A stretch of DNA of 33,862 nt from Cuspidothrix issatschenkoi CHARLIE-1. GTDB lineage: Bacteria; Cyanobacteriota; Cyanobacteriia; Cyanobacteriales; Nostocaceae. Shown one piece after another: positions 1-9,046 of this stretch. How positions within the stretch are numbered: position 1 is the first letter of the stretch; each line of letters opens with the position of its first letter. The notes below the pieces were generated by a model, which was not told where the DNA came from, did no database searches, and saw only the letters and a program-made list of their open reading frames with translations. Made by a program: the position numbers and the translations under genes. The stretch covers positions 1 through 33,862 of the forward strand of contig NZ_PGEM01000082.1 in assembly GCF_002934005.1 (NCBI RefSeq), read 5' to 3'.

Positions 1-147
1 GACTCCTGACTACTGCTATATCTAGGACTTTAGGATTTACAGGATGGAATTTTATTTGCATCTTGTTTCCTGTTACAATTCGTTTTTGGCAGACATTTTT
101 TAAATTTTGAATTTTTATCTGCTTTTACATTCACAAATAAAAATATA

Positions 148-999
148 GTGTCAATTCAAGAACATCAAATTACAGTAGATTCCCTAGAATGGTTTTATAG
201 AGAAGCTCAACCAAAGGGACAAACTGACTTACTGCCTGTATTATTTTTACATGGGATAGTTGCTCAAAGTTATAGTTGGAGAAATATTTTACCCAGTATA
301 GCAGCACAAGGAAATAGAGCGATCGCCCCTGATTGGATAGGTTATGGATTTTCTGGTAAACCGGAAAAACAAGATTTTGCTTATACTCCCGACGCATTCA
401 TTACAGCTTTAGAAGGATTTATTAAAGCTTTAGAATTAGAAAGATTTTCCTTAGTTGTGCAAGGATTTTTAGGTTCAGTAGGGTTACAATATGCCTTACG
501 TCATCCTGAAAAAGTTGCCAACATTGCCATTTTAAATACTCCTATTTCTACATCTGCAAAAATACCTTGGAAAATCAAACAAATGGGTTTACCTTTTGCG
601 GGAGATATGATCACCCAAGATCCTTTGTTAGTTGATAGAACCTTAGAAGGTGGGAGTCGTTACCGCATTGAAGATGAAGATTTAGATGTTTATAGAAAAC
701 CCTTTTTGAAAAGTTCTGCACCTGGGAGAAGTTTACTAGCGACAGTTCGGAATTTACAACTAGAAAAGGCGATGCTAGAAATAGAAAACGGATTTAAACA
801 ATGGCAAGAACCTATTTTACTGCAATGGGGAATGATTGATCCTTGGTTATCTGTGGATATGGCGGATAATTTTGTTAACTCTGTTAGTAATGGTGAAATC
901 ATCAAATTGAATAATGTGGGACATTATCCCCAAGAACATTATCATGAGGTAATTTTACAGGATTTATCACCATTTGTCCGGCGCTCACAATCAAATTAA
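148..999 (+). CDS. alpha/beta-hydrolase-fold protein, nucleophile apparently missing
   Basis: A 283-residue protein starting at GTG; no strong ribosome binding site is visible. The fold is recognised from the oxyanion-loop segment LFLHG (about residues 32-36), the segment APDWIGYGFS (about 60-69), an acid in WGMIDPW (D231) and a C-terminal histidine in NVGHYPQE (H259). At the nucleophile elbow, where a serine hydrolase has GHSMGG and a haloalkane dehalogenase has VQDWG, this protein reads VVQGFLGS (103-110), so glycine or phenylalanine sits where Ser or Asp is expected. S110 is close but off-register. Cyanobacteria and plastids have hydrolase-fold families with altered elbows, so this may be a non-hydrolytic or unusual member. 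The substrate is unknown. The gene stands alone, with no co-directional neighbour. Confidence 0.85.
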   Translation: MSIQEHQITVDSLEWFYREAQPKGQTDLLPVLFLHGIVAQSYSWRNILPSIAAQGNRAIAPDWIGYGFSGKPEKQDFAYTPDAFITALEGFIKALELERFSLVVQGFLGSVGLQYALRHPEKVANIAILNTPISTSAKIPWKIKQMGLPFAGDMITQDPLLVDRTLEGGSRYRIEDEDLDVYRKPFLKSSAPGRSLLATVRNLQLEKAMLEIENGFKQWQEPILLQWGMIDPWLSVDMADNFVNSVSNGEIIKLNNVGHYPQEHYHEVILQDLSPFVRRSQSN

Positions 1000-1324
1000 G
1001 TTGTACTTATAGCGGTCAGAATCACGGATTTTACGGATTGAAGGATTTCACAGATTTTACTTATAACAGATGATATCGTTCCCAGTCTCTGATTAGGAAT
1101 GATCATTTTCATTACCAATAACTTAAATATCGCAGTCCTGTAAATCCTAAAATCATGGACATTCTGATTTGTGGCAATTAAAATATCTATGTAATTTTTA
1201 TGATCTTTCTCCTGTTGATTTTTCAATGTATTTAACCCTTTATCAGTCAAAATACAAATTTTCCAATTTTCATACATTGGTATAAACAATAAATAGAGAT
1301 TAAGTGTAAATGATAAGTAACCCC
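1000..1324. other. gene-free spacer, simple A+T-rich sequence
   Basis: Nothing coding is supported here. The first 60 bases contain short near-repeats of the word GGATTT(A/C), as in degenerate intergenic repeats. A minus-strand open frame across about 996-1289 has no family resemblance and no clear ribosome binding site. Confidence 0.5.
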
Positions 1325-1357
1325 AGATACCCGACTTCTTTAAGAAGTCGGGTATCT
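1325..1357. repeat. palindromic repeat, family A copy 1
   Basis: A perfect 16-bp inverted repeat around a one-base centre: left arm AGATACCCGACTTCTT, right arm its exact complement. Near-identical hairpins (CCCC in place of ACCC in the arm) lie at 11133-11165 and 31244-31276, so this is a dispersed repeat. There is no T-tract after it. Confidence 0.85.
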
Positions 1358-1365
1358 ATCCACTC

Positions 1366-1650
1366 ATGGATCAGATCCATGCGGATGATCTCCAAATTCA
1401 GTGGGGGACTTACGGCGAATAGTTAAAAAAAGGATTAGAGAAAATTCGATTACGCTTAGAAGTTGACAACCAAAGATTTAGAGTATTATTGGAAATTCCC
1501 ACCGCAGAAGCTGAGAAATACCGGAAATGGTTGACATGGTTTATAGTTACTAGCTTACCTGTGTTATTTTCCTATACTGCTGCACTCAAGTTTTTACCTC
1601 CTGGTACAGTTCCACCTCCTGCTGATGACGAAAAAGTGCATCAAAAATAA
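1366..1650 (+). pseudogene. remnant of a small membrane protein gene, in-frame stop
   Basis: One frame runs from ATG 1366 to TAA 1650 (95 codons) but is broken by TAG at 1420-1422. The part after the stop reads like real protein: a charged helical stretch (KIRLRLEVDNQRFRVLLEI), then one hydrophobic segment (WLTWFIVTSLPVLFSYTAAL) and a Pro-rich, acidic tail. No good start codon follows the TAG, which favours decay over a shorter gene. I cannot assign a family. The remnant is flanked by two palindromic repeats (1325-1357 and 1677-1704), so it may be a leftover of a larger rearranged locus. Confidence 0.4.
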
Positions 1651-1676
1651 CAGGACTTACGCAAAACATCACGAAA

Positions 1677-1704
1677 GTAGGGGTAATTCATGAATTACCC
1701 CTAC
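1677..1704. repeat. palindromic repeat, family B copy 1
   Basis: A perfect 28-base palindrome with arm GTAGGGGTAATTCA. A second copy at 22991-23018 keeps a 12-bp stem. The sequence CAGGACTTACGCA just before it (1651-1663) resembles CAGGACTTACAGA at 15569-15581, another scattered intergenic word. Confidence 0.85.
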
Positions 1705-1773
1705 GAAACTAAATAACTGTAGCATTGGATATGGTTTTGTAGTGAGGAATTTATTCCTCCTTCTTTGACAGTA

Positions 1774-2694
1774 TTACCGCTTATAGATTAAAAATACAGA
1801 ACCAATCGGTCCAAAATTTTCCACATAGAATTTATTCTGATAAAATAATCCTGGAGACATTCCCCCATCAAATAACATTCCTTCTTGAATAGTTCCTAAA
1901 CAATTATTTTTACCAATTCCTGTTAATACATCATCAAATTGATCAGGTAATAATCCTTTATTATTAGCTGCAACTTGAATATTAGAATTGGCTTTAATAT
2001 CATTGACCAGCAAAATTACATAACCTTTACTGGTAATAGCTACCATCGAGCGATTTGTAGCACCTTTACAAGCAAATTCTCCTAAAGCTTGACAAATATC
2101 TTTAAATTGTCCTTGCTTGTAAAATCTCCCATTTCCCCCAACCAGATTGTAATTTAAAATATTTGTTCCTCTTCTACCAGTTCCCATGGTTGCTCGACGT
2201 TGTTGGGGATTTCCTCCTGATATTCCAAAGGAAGAACGTTTATTTTTAAATGCTCCTGAATATTCCACACTACGAGAAATATTTAAACCTTGGGGATAGT
2301 TTTGGGGATCTATATAGTCAGCATTAATAGCAGCAATGGGTGATTTACCATTTAATTTAGAATTACCATCGCTGATGATTTCTCGAAATTGTTTTCCCAC
2401 ATATTCTTTACGAAATCTTCCCCTAGCATCTTTAGTATAAATTTGATGAGCTAACCCGACATTAACTTTAAAATCTAATTCTGGAGACTGGGGATTAAAA
2501 ATAATTACATGATTAATACCTTTACTATATCTCTCACCATTGTTATTAGTTTTGAAAAACTCCATACTAAATTGAGAATTTTTACCAGGACAATTAGCAG
2601 ATGCTTTATTTTTAGAATTAGCCACCACATCTTGACAACCAGATATGAAAGTTGTGGCTAAAAAACAGAAAAAAAACAATTTTTTGGTAAACAT
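1774..2694 (-). CDS. lipoprotein, phosphodiester glycosidase (NAGPA-like, DUF2233) family
   Basis: A 306-residue protein. The N-terminus is a lipoprotein signal: MFTKKLFFFCFLATTFISGC, with lipobox ISGC and lipidated Cys at residue 20, so it should be exported and membrane-anchored. Two segments match the phosphodiester glycosidase family: AAINADYID in place of the usual aiNGgyF, and MLFDGGMSPGLFY in place of LDGGgSsxL. Members of this family cleave phosphodiester-linked sugars or act in exopolysaccharide metabolism; the substrate here cannot be told. It lies alone, facing left, with a spacer of about 100 bases to vapC. Confidence 0.75.
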   Translation of the reverse strand: MFTKKLFFFCFLATTFISGCQDVVANSKNKASANCPGKNSQFSMEFFKTNNNGERYSKGINHVIIFNPQSPELDFKVNVGLAHQIYTKDARGRFRKEYVGKQFREIISDGNSKLNGKSPIAAINADYIDPQNYPQGLNISRSVEYSGAFKNKRSSFGISGGNPQQRRATMGTGRRGTNILNYNLVGGNGRFYKQGQFKDICQALGEFACKGATNRSMVAITSKGYVILLVNDIKANSNIQVAANNKGLLPDQFDDVLTGIGKNNCLGTIQEGMLFDGGMSPGLFYQNKFYVENFGPIGSVFLIYKR

Positions 2695-2798
2695 AAAATA
2701 TAAAACCCCGGTACAGGAATGCTATAGCAAGGAAAATTAAAAATTGCTATTTTTAAAAAAATCTTATCCTACATTATTTTATTGCTCTCAAAAAATCA

Positions 2799-3185
2799 CT
2801 AAATAGAGTCAAACCCTTTTTCTCCTCTCAATTTTTTATCAAATGTCACTGTTATATTACAACCAGATTGTTGAGCAACTGCACCGATTAAATAATCAGA
2901 AAAATCAGCATTTCCTTGTTTAAAACGCTGTAATGCTTGATAAACTACAGAACGATTTTCCCATTCAAAAACAGGACATTGCAGCATCATTTCGATAGTA
3001 TTACTAATTTCTGCTCTAGGAAAATTATAAGGTTTACTACGTAAAACCCAGATTAATTCACAAATAACAATATTAGCAAGAAAGCACTGTTCCCCTCCTT
3101 CTACAATCCCAACTGCTTGCTCCCATTGCTGATCATTATCTTTTGTGAGGTAACGCACTAAAATATTTGTATCAAGTCCAATCAC
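2799..3185 (-). CDS. vapC: PIN-domain toxin, VapC family
   Basis: 128 residues, the usual VapC length. PIN-domain ribonucleases of this type use a cluster of acidic residues to bind Mg2+ and cleave RNA. Visible here are D5 (in GLDTNIL), E43 (in VICELIW), D94 and D97 (in GNADFSDYLIG) and D116 (in VTFDKKL), so the active site looks complete. The start overlaps the end of the upstream antitoxin gene by 14 bases, which implies translational coupling in a bicistronic type II toxin-antitoxin operon. The RNA target is unknown. Confidence 0.9.
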   Translation of the reverse strand: MIGLDTNILVRYLTKDNDQQWEQAVGIVEGGEQCFLANIVICELIWVLRSKPYNFPRAEISNTIEMMLQCPVFEWENRSVVYQALQRFKQGNADFSDYLIGAVAQQSGCNITVTFDKKLRGEKGFDSI

Positions 3186-3417
3186 TTGCTCCCTCGCTGA
3201 TTGTTTGTTCCATGTCTTCTAAAGTTGCTGACATCATTCCTTTTTTGTGCAAAATACCGGATAAATTTTTGATAGAGACATTGAGAGGAATAAGTTTAAC
3301 TATCCCATTTTCATCAATAATAAAATCCACCTTACTTCCTGTGTCCAAGTTCAGATAATCTCTAATTTCTTGAGGAAGAGTTATTTGTCCTTTCGTAGTA
3401 ATTATTGCGCCAGCCAT
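3172..3417 (-). CDS. vapB: AbrB/SpoVT-type antitoxin, VapB family
   Basis: 81 residues. The N-terminal half (AIITTKGQITLPQEIRDYL) is a swapped-hairpin AbrB/MazE-type DNA-binding domain; the C-terminal tail should bind and block the VapC toxin encoded just downstream. A strong AAGGAG ribosome binding site lies 8 bases before the ATG. By analogy with the family, the antitoxin and the complex would repress their own promoter upstream of 3417. Confidence 0.88.
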   Translation of the reverse strand: MAGAIITTKGQITLPQEIRDYLNLDTGSKVDFIIDENGIVKLIPLNVSIKNLSGILHKKGMMSATLEDMEQTISEGASDWT

Positions 3418-3557
3418 TACTTAAACTCCTTACTTGAGTTTCTTACTTGATTATAACATCTGATATTGTTTATTATTTTAAATAAAAAACCGCTACAGAA
3501 ATACTATAGCGGCTTAATTTAACAATTGCAGTTATGGTTAATTTTCAGATACGGAAG

Positions 3558-4805
3558 TTATACCATCCATTCCAGAACGGCTTCATCTTTGGTGTTAGTA
3601 TTGCGAGATGGTGTTTCGCGTTCAAACTTCATGTGAATAGAACGGGTTTGCTCACCATCAGCCGCAACAGCTAAAATTGGGTAGTCAATTAAACCATCTT
3701 GGAAGGACATTTGGAAGCGGAATGTACCATCGGAATTAAGTTTAATAGGACGACCACCAATAGTAACAGTGGCATCGGGTTCAGTTGCACCGTAAACGAT
3801 TAATTCCGCATCAGCGACTAACCAGAATTTGCGAGGACGAACTGGAACAGCAGAAGCGGAGAAACCAACACCAGACATTCCCACACCAGACATAGTTAAA
3901 CCAGACATGGTAGGAACTGCCCACATACCTACGCCAGATGGGAAAATGTAGGAACTGATGGCTTGTTCGGGTGCAGCAGAACCGGGGACGTGCTGCATAG
4001 AACCGAAGATAGAACCTGCAACCCGTTGGGCTTCGGCAGATTCTGCCATGTCAAAGATTTGTTCATAAATGGGGTTGCCACCGCCAGCAGCAGCAGGAGT
4101 TGGTAATTTCTTGGATGGAGGTACTAATTCGTACAATGTCTTACCGCGCAGGTCTTGTTCAAAGTCTACGGTAATGAAGACATCTTCAATCCAGTCAGAA
4201 GGATAAACGGGGGGAATATGCACTCTAGCGGAACGTGCTAATACTAACCAACCACCATCAGCGGTGCGATAACCCACATCTATCACATAATCCCGATCGC
4301 TGACAGGAATTGGCAAATACCATTCTCTCGCTAGTTCATCAGCAGGGTATTCTTGAATACTGTGGGGACTTTGATAATCTATATCAATGTCTGTGACATC
4401 ATAAATCCGCAGTGCTAGTTGTTGTCCACCTTGACGACGGAGTTCCTCTTTATGGTCGTTAGGCACATCCCAGTAAGTGTAAGCCCATTGAGGATCGCGG
4501 GGTAACAAAACTATTCGACTATCACCATAACCATTGGGTAAATCGGCTAGTGCTTCATCAACATCAGCTAGAGAACCGCCTGTACGATCTTCTTGACCTA
4601 GTTCAAATTTTGCTGCTTCCACGGTTTCTTGTGCCTCCTGATTACGAAATGAACTAAGGGAAAATTTGCTGCGTTGAACTTCTTCAATTGATGCTAACAA
4701 CTGAGATTTACGCATTCTGCTATAACGAGATATACCATATTCACTAGCAACTTTACGTAATTGCCGCAGTGTCATCTCTTCTAGCGGTGGGCGTTCTTTT
4801 GCCAT
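3558..4805 (-). CDS. DUF4912 protein with N-terminal Rho/SAP-like domain
   Basis: 415 residues. Residues about 10-45 (MTLRQLRKVASEYGISRYS) match the Rho N-terminal/SAP-like fold, often a nucleic-acid-binding element. Residues about 90-230 (RIVLLPRDPQWAYTYWDVP and following) match DUF4912, found in cyanobacteria and other bacteria without a fixed function. A Gly/Met/Val-rich stretch with repeated MSG(V/L) motifs follows at about 290-315. The C-terminal part (about 325-400) looks like a beta-rich domain around DAELIVYGATEPDATVTIGG. The ATG has a good GGAGG 8 bases upstream. No operon partner is seen. Confidence 0.85.
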   Translation of the reverse strand: MAKERPPLEEMTLRQLRKVASEYGISRYSRMRKSQLLASIEEVQRSKFSLSSFRNQEAQETVEAAKFELGQEDRTGGSLADVDEALADLPNGYGDSRIVLLPRDPQWAYTYWDVPNDHKEELRRQGGQQLALRIYDVTDIDIDYQSPHSIQEYPADELAREWYLPIPVSDRDYVIDVGYRTADGGWLVLARSARVHIPPVYPSDWIEDVFITVDFEQDLRGKTLYELVPPSKKLPTPAAAGGGNPIYEQIFDMAESAEAQRVAGSIFGSMQHVPGSAAPEQAISSYIFPSGVGMWAVPTMSGLTMSGVGMSGVGFSASAVPVRPRKFWLVADAELIVYGATEPDATVTIGGRPIKLNSDGTFRFQMSFQDGLIDYPILAVAADGEQTRSIHMKFERETPSRNTNTKDEAVLEWMV

Positions 4806-5242
4806 TAATTTGGCCTCCAGTAGTTTGAAAGTAAATTATTTCTTCCGGGTTAAAAAGTTTGATAAATATTTACCCAGATTTTTTTATTCCTGACTCCTGG
4901 TTGTGCGCCAGTTTTAAATTTGTTTACTGTCTGTTTTTTTATTTGCTATACAAGCCCCTTTAGATTCCTAGTTATGCTAAGGTCTCGCATTTCTTTGGGA
5001 TCACCAAGATTTGTTAAGTAAATATTAACCAGTAAAACTCTCTAGGGATCAAGGGGTCTAAACAGGGGTTTTATGACATTTCACGTAGTTATAAGCCCTG
5101 CGGGGATCAAGATGTCATGGAATCTTAACATATTGCTCCCAGATAGAAAATTAGTGTCAAAGTTTGATGACATTGTAGTGGTCAGGAGTCAGGGGGAAGA
5201 AATAAAAATATAGTTCTCCTCCGATCCCCTGTCTCTTGCCCA
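4806..5242. other. 437-base spacer upstream of the DUF4912 gene
   Basis: No open frame is supported. It presumably carries the promoter of the leftward DUF4912 gene. Near 5075-5125 two related blocks face each other (ATGACAT and ATGTCAT). Two forms of the CAGGAGTC/GACTCCTG word occur (about 4891 and 5181), a scattered intergenic word also seen at the window start. Confidence 0.4.
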
Positions 5243-7519
5243 CTACAAAAACTTCTGAAGCACTGACATTCTCTGAATATGCCATTTACCATCTTTGCGA
5301 ATTAAGTCATAGCGAACACGCAGATTTTCATTAGTAGACTTTTGTTGTTGACCATTTGCATAAAACTGTGTCGCTTCTTGTACCTTAGCGTCTACATATA
5401 CACTATTTTTATCAATTCCCTTTTTGGAAACAGATAATACTTCTACAGTATGTTTATACTGGCGATATTTTTCTTGTTTTTGTTCTTCTTCCACTACGGA
5501 CTGCCATTGTAATAAAGCTGGACCTGTTAAAATCTGATTTAAACCATCAATTTGATAATTTGATCCTAAAGCTGCTGCTTTAGCAGATAACCAAGTTTCA
5601 ATTACTTCCTGGGCTGTTTCCTTTGTCAATTCTTCATCGGTGGGTTCGGGTTGACTGTTAGGATCAGGAATATTGATTGGTGATTCATTCAGTTGTATGG
5701 CTAACTGTTGTCCTTGTAATGAGGGACTGGGAAAAAGGATGTTTTTAATTAAGTTAAAACTTGTTGATGCTAATAACCATAAAACTAATAAGCTGCCTAA
5801 TGATAAGAAAACTAACCAAACTAAGCGTGTTCTAGGGTCAAGGTTACGGAGAAAATTAGTTTGAGACTCTAATAAACGTCGAACTATGTTCTTGTTGCTG
5901 GCTTTGCGTCGTCTACGTTTGGGGTTTTGTGGGTTGGTAGCTTTAGCAGGATTACTATTATTTTGATGTGGTTTTTTGGGGTTGTTTGCTGGTGCTGAGT
6001 GGACAAAAGATGATTGACTTCTGACAGCACCATTATTAGTTACATGATTAGCAATTTGGGTAGGTTCAGACTGGGATGGAAGATGTGTTTCCGTTAAGTC
6101 AGAATGAGATAATTGGTGATGATTTTGCTGTGTTTCTCCGGTTGAATCGCTAGAGTAATGAGAATAATTAGTATCTGGTTGGGGAAATGATTGATGATTA
6201 ATTACTGACCATTCATTGGTGATTTTGGCATCTGTGGGTAAAGATTCTAAATAAGCTTGTACTTGTCTGTCGGCAAAGTAGTCTTTTAAAGAGGCTTGCT
6301 GTTGGGCTAAATCTCGAAAATGGGGAAATACTTCTTGCTGTAACCATTGTTCGCTATATAAACATAGTCCTGGTAAGAGGTCTGGTGAGTCTTGGGATTT
6401 TTCCCGAATAAAAGCTAATGCTTCATATTCTTGGCTAAGTTCTAAAACACGGGTGGCTTCTTCGGTTTGTCCCATCAGCAAAGCACAGAAGGATTGCTCT
6501 AAATGCACATCTTGGCGTTTTCCTAAGTGCATTAACATTTGCTTGGCTTGACGAATTAAAGCTGGTTGTCTTTGGCTAAAACCCCTAGCAATTAAGGCGT
6601 ATACAGCTAAGTATGTGGCAACGGCTGAGGGACGTTTACTTTCTAGTTCAAACAGTTTATGCTGTTCTGCCACTGTTAAATAATGACGAATTTGTTGGAT
6701 AAAACGCAAAAAGTCATCTATATTTAAACCCGATTGATCATTACCACTGCCATCAATGCCGCCACGATCTTCTAAGATACTTTGTAGTAGTTCTAATCCT
6801 TGACGGCGTTGATTGATTTTTTCTGTTGCTAGTGCTAATAGTTCGAGGATGCGATAGGGACGAAGTTTGTAAAGATCCGCTATCATTTCTGCTCGCACAG
6901 TCGCAAATAATCCTTCTTTTGCTAAGAGCTCTTCACCAGTTTCTAAAGATATGGCTGCATTTTCATAATGACCTTGTTGCCATTGTTCCCGTCCTAGTTC
7001 TAGGCAAGCTAAGGAAACGGTGAGGATAATATCAGGTAGGTCTGGGTTTTCCTGTCTTTCAGCTTGGGTAACACCATGGCCTGTTTTGACACTAACTGGA
7101 CTAGATTTGTTGACTAGGTGAGGACGACCCAGTTTTAATACCAGTTCATATTCCCCTAGTTCTTGGAGAATTAATAACGAGCCGAGAAATTGTTCTGGGC
7201 AAATTTCAATAGTGAGACTTTGGTTTTCTTGATATTTAGAGTTGTTATCGGCTATCGTTTGTGGGTTGTCTTCATCTGTGGTTGGGTTAGGTGTATAAAC
7301 GTGGCCTAGATAAAGCTGATCGTAAGCTTTACGTTTTTGAGTATCTAATAATACCATGTAAGCTTGTTCGATCAGTTGTTTGCGAGAATATATAGCGGTA
7401 CTTGAATATTCCCGTCGGGGTAGTTGGACAATGCGATCGCTGTATGCCTGTCGCAATTGTTCGTCGCTTGCCGCCAACGGTAGTCCTAAAATTCTGTAAT
7501 AATCTAGAGGAATCCGCAC
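5243..7519 (-). CDS. zipN: cell division protein ZipN/Ftn2 (ARC6 homologue)
   Basis: 758 residues starting at GTG, with GGAAG 6 bases upstream. ZipN is the cyanobacterial ancestor of plastid ARC6: an inner-membrane protein that tethers FtsZ and recruits other divisome proteins. Visible: an N-terminal DnaJ-like domain (residues 1-72, DYYRILGLPLAASDEQLRQA) without the HPD tripeptide, as usual for this family; a long helical region (about 100-420); a Ser/Asn/Gln-rich linker followed by a basic patch (KRRRRKASNKN); one transmembrane helix (about 566-590); and a C-terminal IMS/DUF4101 domain (about 633-755, ending GKWHIQRMSVLQKFL). The length fits the family. SepF, another divisome protein, lies at the far end of this window but is not linked in an operon. 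Confidence 0.93.
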   Translation of the reverse strand: MRIPLDYYRILGLPLAASDEQLRQAYSDRIVQLPRREYSSTAIYSRKQLIEQAYMVLLDTQKRKAYDQLYLGHVYTPNPTTDEDNPQTIADNNSKYQENQSLTIEICPEQFLGSLLILQELGEYELVLKLGRPHLVNKSSPVSVKTGHGVTQAERQENPDLPDIILTVSLACLELGREQWQQGHYENAAISLETGEELLAKEGLFATVRAEMIADLYKLRPYRILELLALATEKINQRRQGLELLQSILEDRGGIDGSGNDQSGLNIDDFLRFIQQIRHYLTVAEQHKLFELESKRPSAVATYLAVYALIARGFSQRQPALIRQAKQMLMHLGKRQDVHLEQSFCALLMGQTEEATRVLELSQEYEALAFIREKSQDSPDLLPGLCLYSEQWLQQEVFPHFRDLAQQQASLKDYFADRQVQAYLESLPTDAKITNEWSVINHQSFPQPDTNYSHYSSDSTGETQQNHHQLSHSDLTETHLPSQSEPTQIANHVTNNGAVRSQSSFVHSAPANNPKKPHQNNSNPAKATNPQNPKRRRRKASNKNIVRRLLESQTNFLRNLDPRTRLVWLVFLSLGSLLVLWLLASTSFNLIKNILFPSPSLQGQQLAIQLNESPINIPDPNSQPEPTDEELTKETAQEVIETWLSAKAAALGSNYQIDGLNQILTGPALLQWQSVVEEEQKQEKYRQYKHTVEVLSVSKKGIDKNSVYVDAKVQEATQFYANGQQQKSTNENLRVRYDLIRKDGKWHIQRMSVLQKFL

Positions 7520-7771
7520 AGTTTACTTCCCCTGTACTGTGTTCTCGTCAGGTCTTGTAAAAATTAACATAATTTAACTACAGCCTTTGCGGCTTCTAAA
7601 AGCGTCTCATAATCATAGCCTTATTAATACCGTATTTATCTAGTACCACAAGTGTAGATACTAACAGATATCTTATGTTTTGCCCTTAATTTTTCTAGAT
7701 TTTCCGTCTCAAGTCGAAAACTTAGAGATTATGCTAATATGTGACTTAGCCAGTATAATCTAGTCTACATT

Positions 7772-8080
7772 TTAGACTATCCATTCGGAAGCACGCTCAC
7801 CTAATTCAATGGGAATGCTAACTGCTTTACCAAGACGGGGGCGTTCTTTGGTTTCTGTGATAAAACTTTGTACTTGTTGCGTTCCTCCTAAAGCATTGAG
7901 ATAATTAGCAATACTGTCCAAATGATCTTGGTAATCTGTTTCGCTCAAGGGGAAAGAAGCTTGGCCAAAGTATTTCCACATGATTTGTAGGAAGATTTTC
8001 CCCTGGGTGCGGCGAAACTGGACATCATAGGACTGTCCCCATTTCTCAATCAATAGTTGGCGTAATTCCTTTCCGGTCAT
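7772..8080 (-). CDS. DUF3067 family protein
   Basis: 102 residues, beginning MTGKELRQLLIEKWGQSYDV and ending in SEWIV. This small soluble family is restricted to oxygenic phototrophs and is commonly found beside petC in cyanobacteria, as here, divergently from petC. Its function is not established; the position suggests a link to cytochrome b6f or photosynthesis, which is inference. No Shine-Dalgarno is seen before the ATG. Confidence 0.85.
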   Translation of the reverse strand: MTGKELRQLLIEKWGQSYDVQFRRTQGKIFLQIMWKYFGQASFPLSETDYQDHLDSIANYLNALGGTQQVQSFITETKERPRLGKAVSIPIELGERASEWIV

Positions 8081-8087
8081 AGTAATT

Positions 8088-8165
8088 TTGGATTTTGGAT
8101 GTTGGATGTTGGATTTTGCTGTTGACTGTTGGTCACCTTTTGCCTCTTGCCTCTTGCCTGTTCCC
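8088..8165. repeat. heptamer-type short tandem repeats
   Basis: Two simple arrays in the divergent spacer: repeats of TTGGAT(G/T)T at about 8088-8115, and TTGCCTC repeated three times at about 8139-8160. Such short tandem repeats are typical of intergenic regions in heterocystous cyanobacteria. Confidence 0.7.
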
Positions 8166-8321
8166 TTGGCTTATTTAGATTTTACATTTAGTTATGATGT
8201 TAAGTTCCGTAACTCCAGTATGATAAGGATATAAAGAAATGTAATGCTAACAGAAAAGATGCTGACTGTGTCTTGCAACAAGAAAGCAGGGCATCGTTGT
8301 GGGCGTTATGATTTCGATTCG

Positions 8322-8354
8322 GATAAGAGTTGCTCCAGTGCTGGTACTCTTATC
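8322..8354 (+). promoter_or_regulatory. hairpin in the petC leader
   Basis: A 9-bp perfect stem (GATAAGAGT / ACTCTTATC) encloses a 15-base loop that can itself pair CCAG with CTGG. It ends 37 bases before the petC start and has no T-tract, so it is more likely a 5'-UTR element than a terminator. The rest of the 311-base spacer before petC should hold its promoter. Confidence 0.55.
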
Positions 8355-8391
8355 ACAATGCTTAACAAATTACACAAACAGCGCGTAGATT

Positions 8392-8931
8392 ATGGCTCAA
8401 TTTTCTGAATCAGCAGATGTACCCGATATGGGTCGTCGTCAGTTTATGAACCTGCTCACTTTTGGGACTGTTACCGGAGTGGCTTTAGGTGCATTGTACC
8501 CTGTGGTTAACTACTTTATTCCTCCTGCTAGTGGTGGTGCTAGTGGCGGTACTGTAGCTAAGAATGAGTTGGGTAATGATGTTAGCGTCAGTCAATTTTT
8601 AGCAAGCCATAATGTAGGCGATCGGACATTAGTCCAAGGACTCAAGGGAGATCCTACCTATATTGTAGTGCAAAGCAAAGAAGCGATCACTGACTACGGA
8701 ATTAATGCTATTTGTACCCACTTAGGTTGTGTTGTTCCTTGGAATGTGGCTGAGAATAAGTTTAAATGCCCTTGCCACGGTTCACAATATGACGCTACTG
8801 GTAAAGTAATTCGTGGTCCTGCGCCAAGATCCCTAGCTTTAGCTCATGCCAAAGCTGAAGACGACAAAATTGTATTAACCCCCTGGACTGAAACAGATTT
8901 CCGTACTGGCGATCCTGCTTGGTGGGCTTAA
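8392..8931 (+). CDS. petC: cytochrome b6f Rieske iron-sulfur protein
   Basis: 179 residues, the standard cyanobacterial PetC length. PetC carries electrons from plastoquinol to cytochrome f in the thylakoid b6f complex. An N-terminal twin-arginine motif (GRRQFMN, R15-R16) precedes the single uncleaved membrane anchor (about 20-43), followed by the Gly/Ser-rich flexible hinge ([10 protein letters not shown]). The 2Fe-2S site is complete: CTHLGC (C108, H110, C113) and CPCHGS (C126, C128, H129), where C113 and C128 form the structural disulfide. petA follows 115 bases downstream in the same direction, the usual petCA operon. Confidence 0.97.
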   Translation: MAQFSESADVPDMGRRQFMNLLTFGTVTGVALGALYPVVNYFIPPASGGASGGTVAKNELGNDVSVSQFLASHNVGDRTLVQGLKGDPTYIVVQSKEAITDYGINAICTHLGCVVPWNVAENKFKCPCHGSQYDATGKVIRGPAPRSLALAHAKAEDDKIVLTPWTETDFRTGDPAWWA

Positions 8932-8940
8932 TTCATTCCC

Positions 8941-8969
8941 GGTAATGGGTAATTGGTAATTGGTAAAAG
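8941..8969. repeat. heptamer tandem repeat in the petC-petA gap
   Basis: Repeats of GGTAATT/GGTAATG. The same word recurs before nagB (10317-10340) and at 14742-14760. Because it lies in the petC-petA gap, the leftmost in-frame ATG for petA (8960) falls inside this repeat and is unlikely to be the real start. Confidence 0.7.
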
Positions 8970-9046
8970 TTTTCCAAATTCACCTCTTCCCTAATCTCCT
9001 TTTGACCTTTTCACCAATCACTAATTTTATTGTTGTCCTGACAGAG

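Noticed and set aside
996-1289. 97-codon minus-strand open frame
   Set aside because: It has no recognisable family and overlaps repeat-like spacer after the hydrolase gene.
8960-9046. N-terminal extension of petA by 29 residues
   Set aside because: It covers a heptamer repeat, precedes the signal peptide and makes the protein longer than the standard 333 residues.
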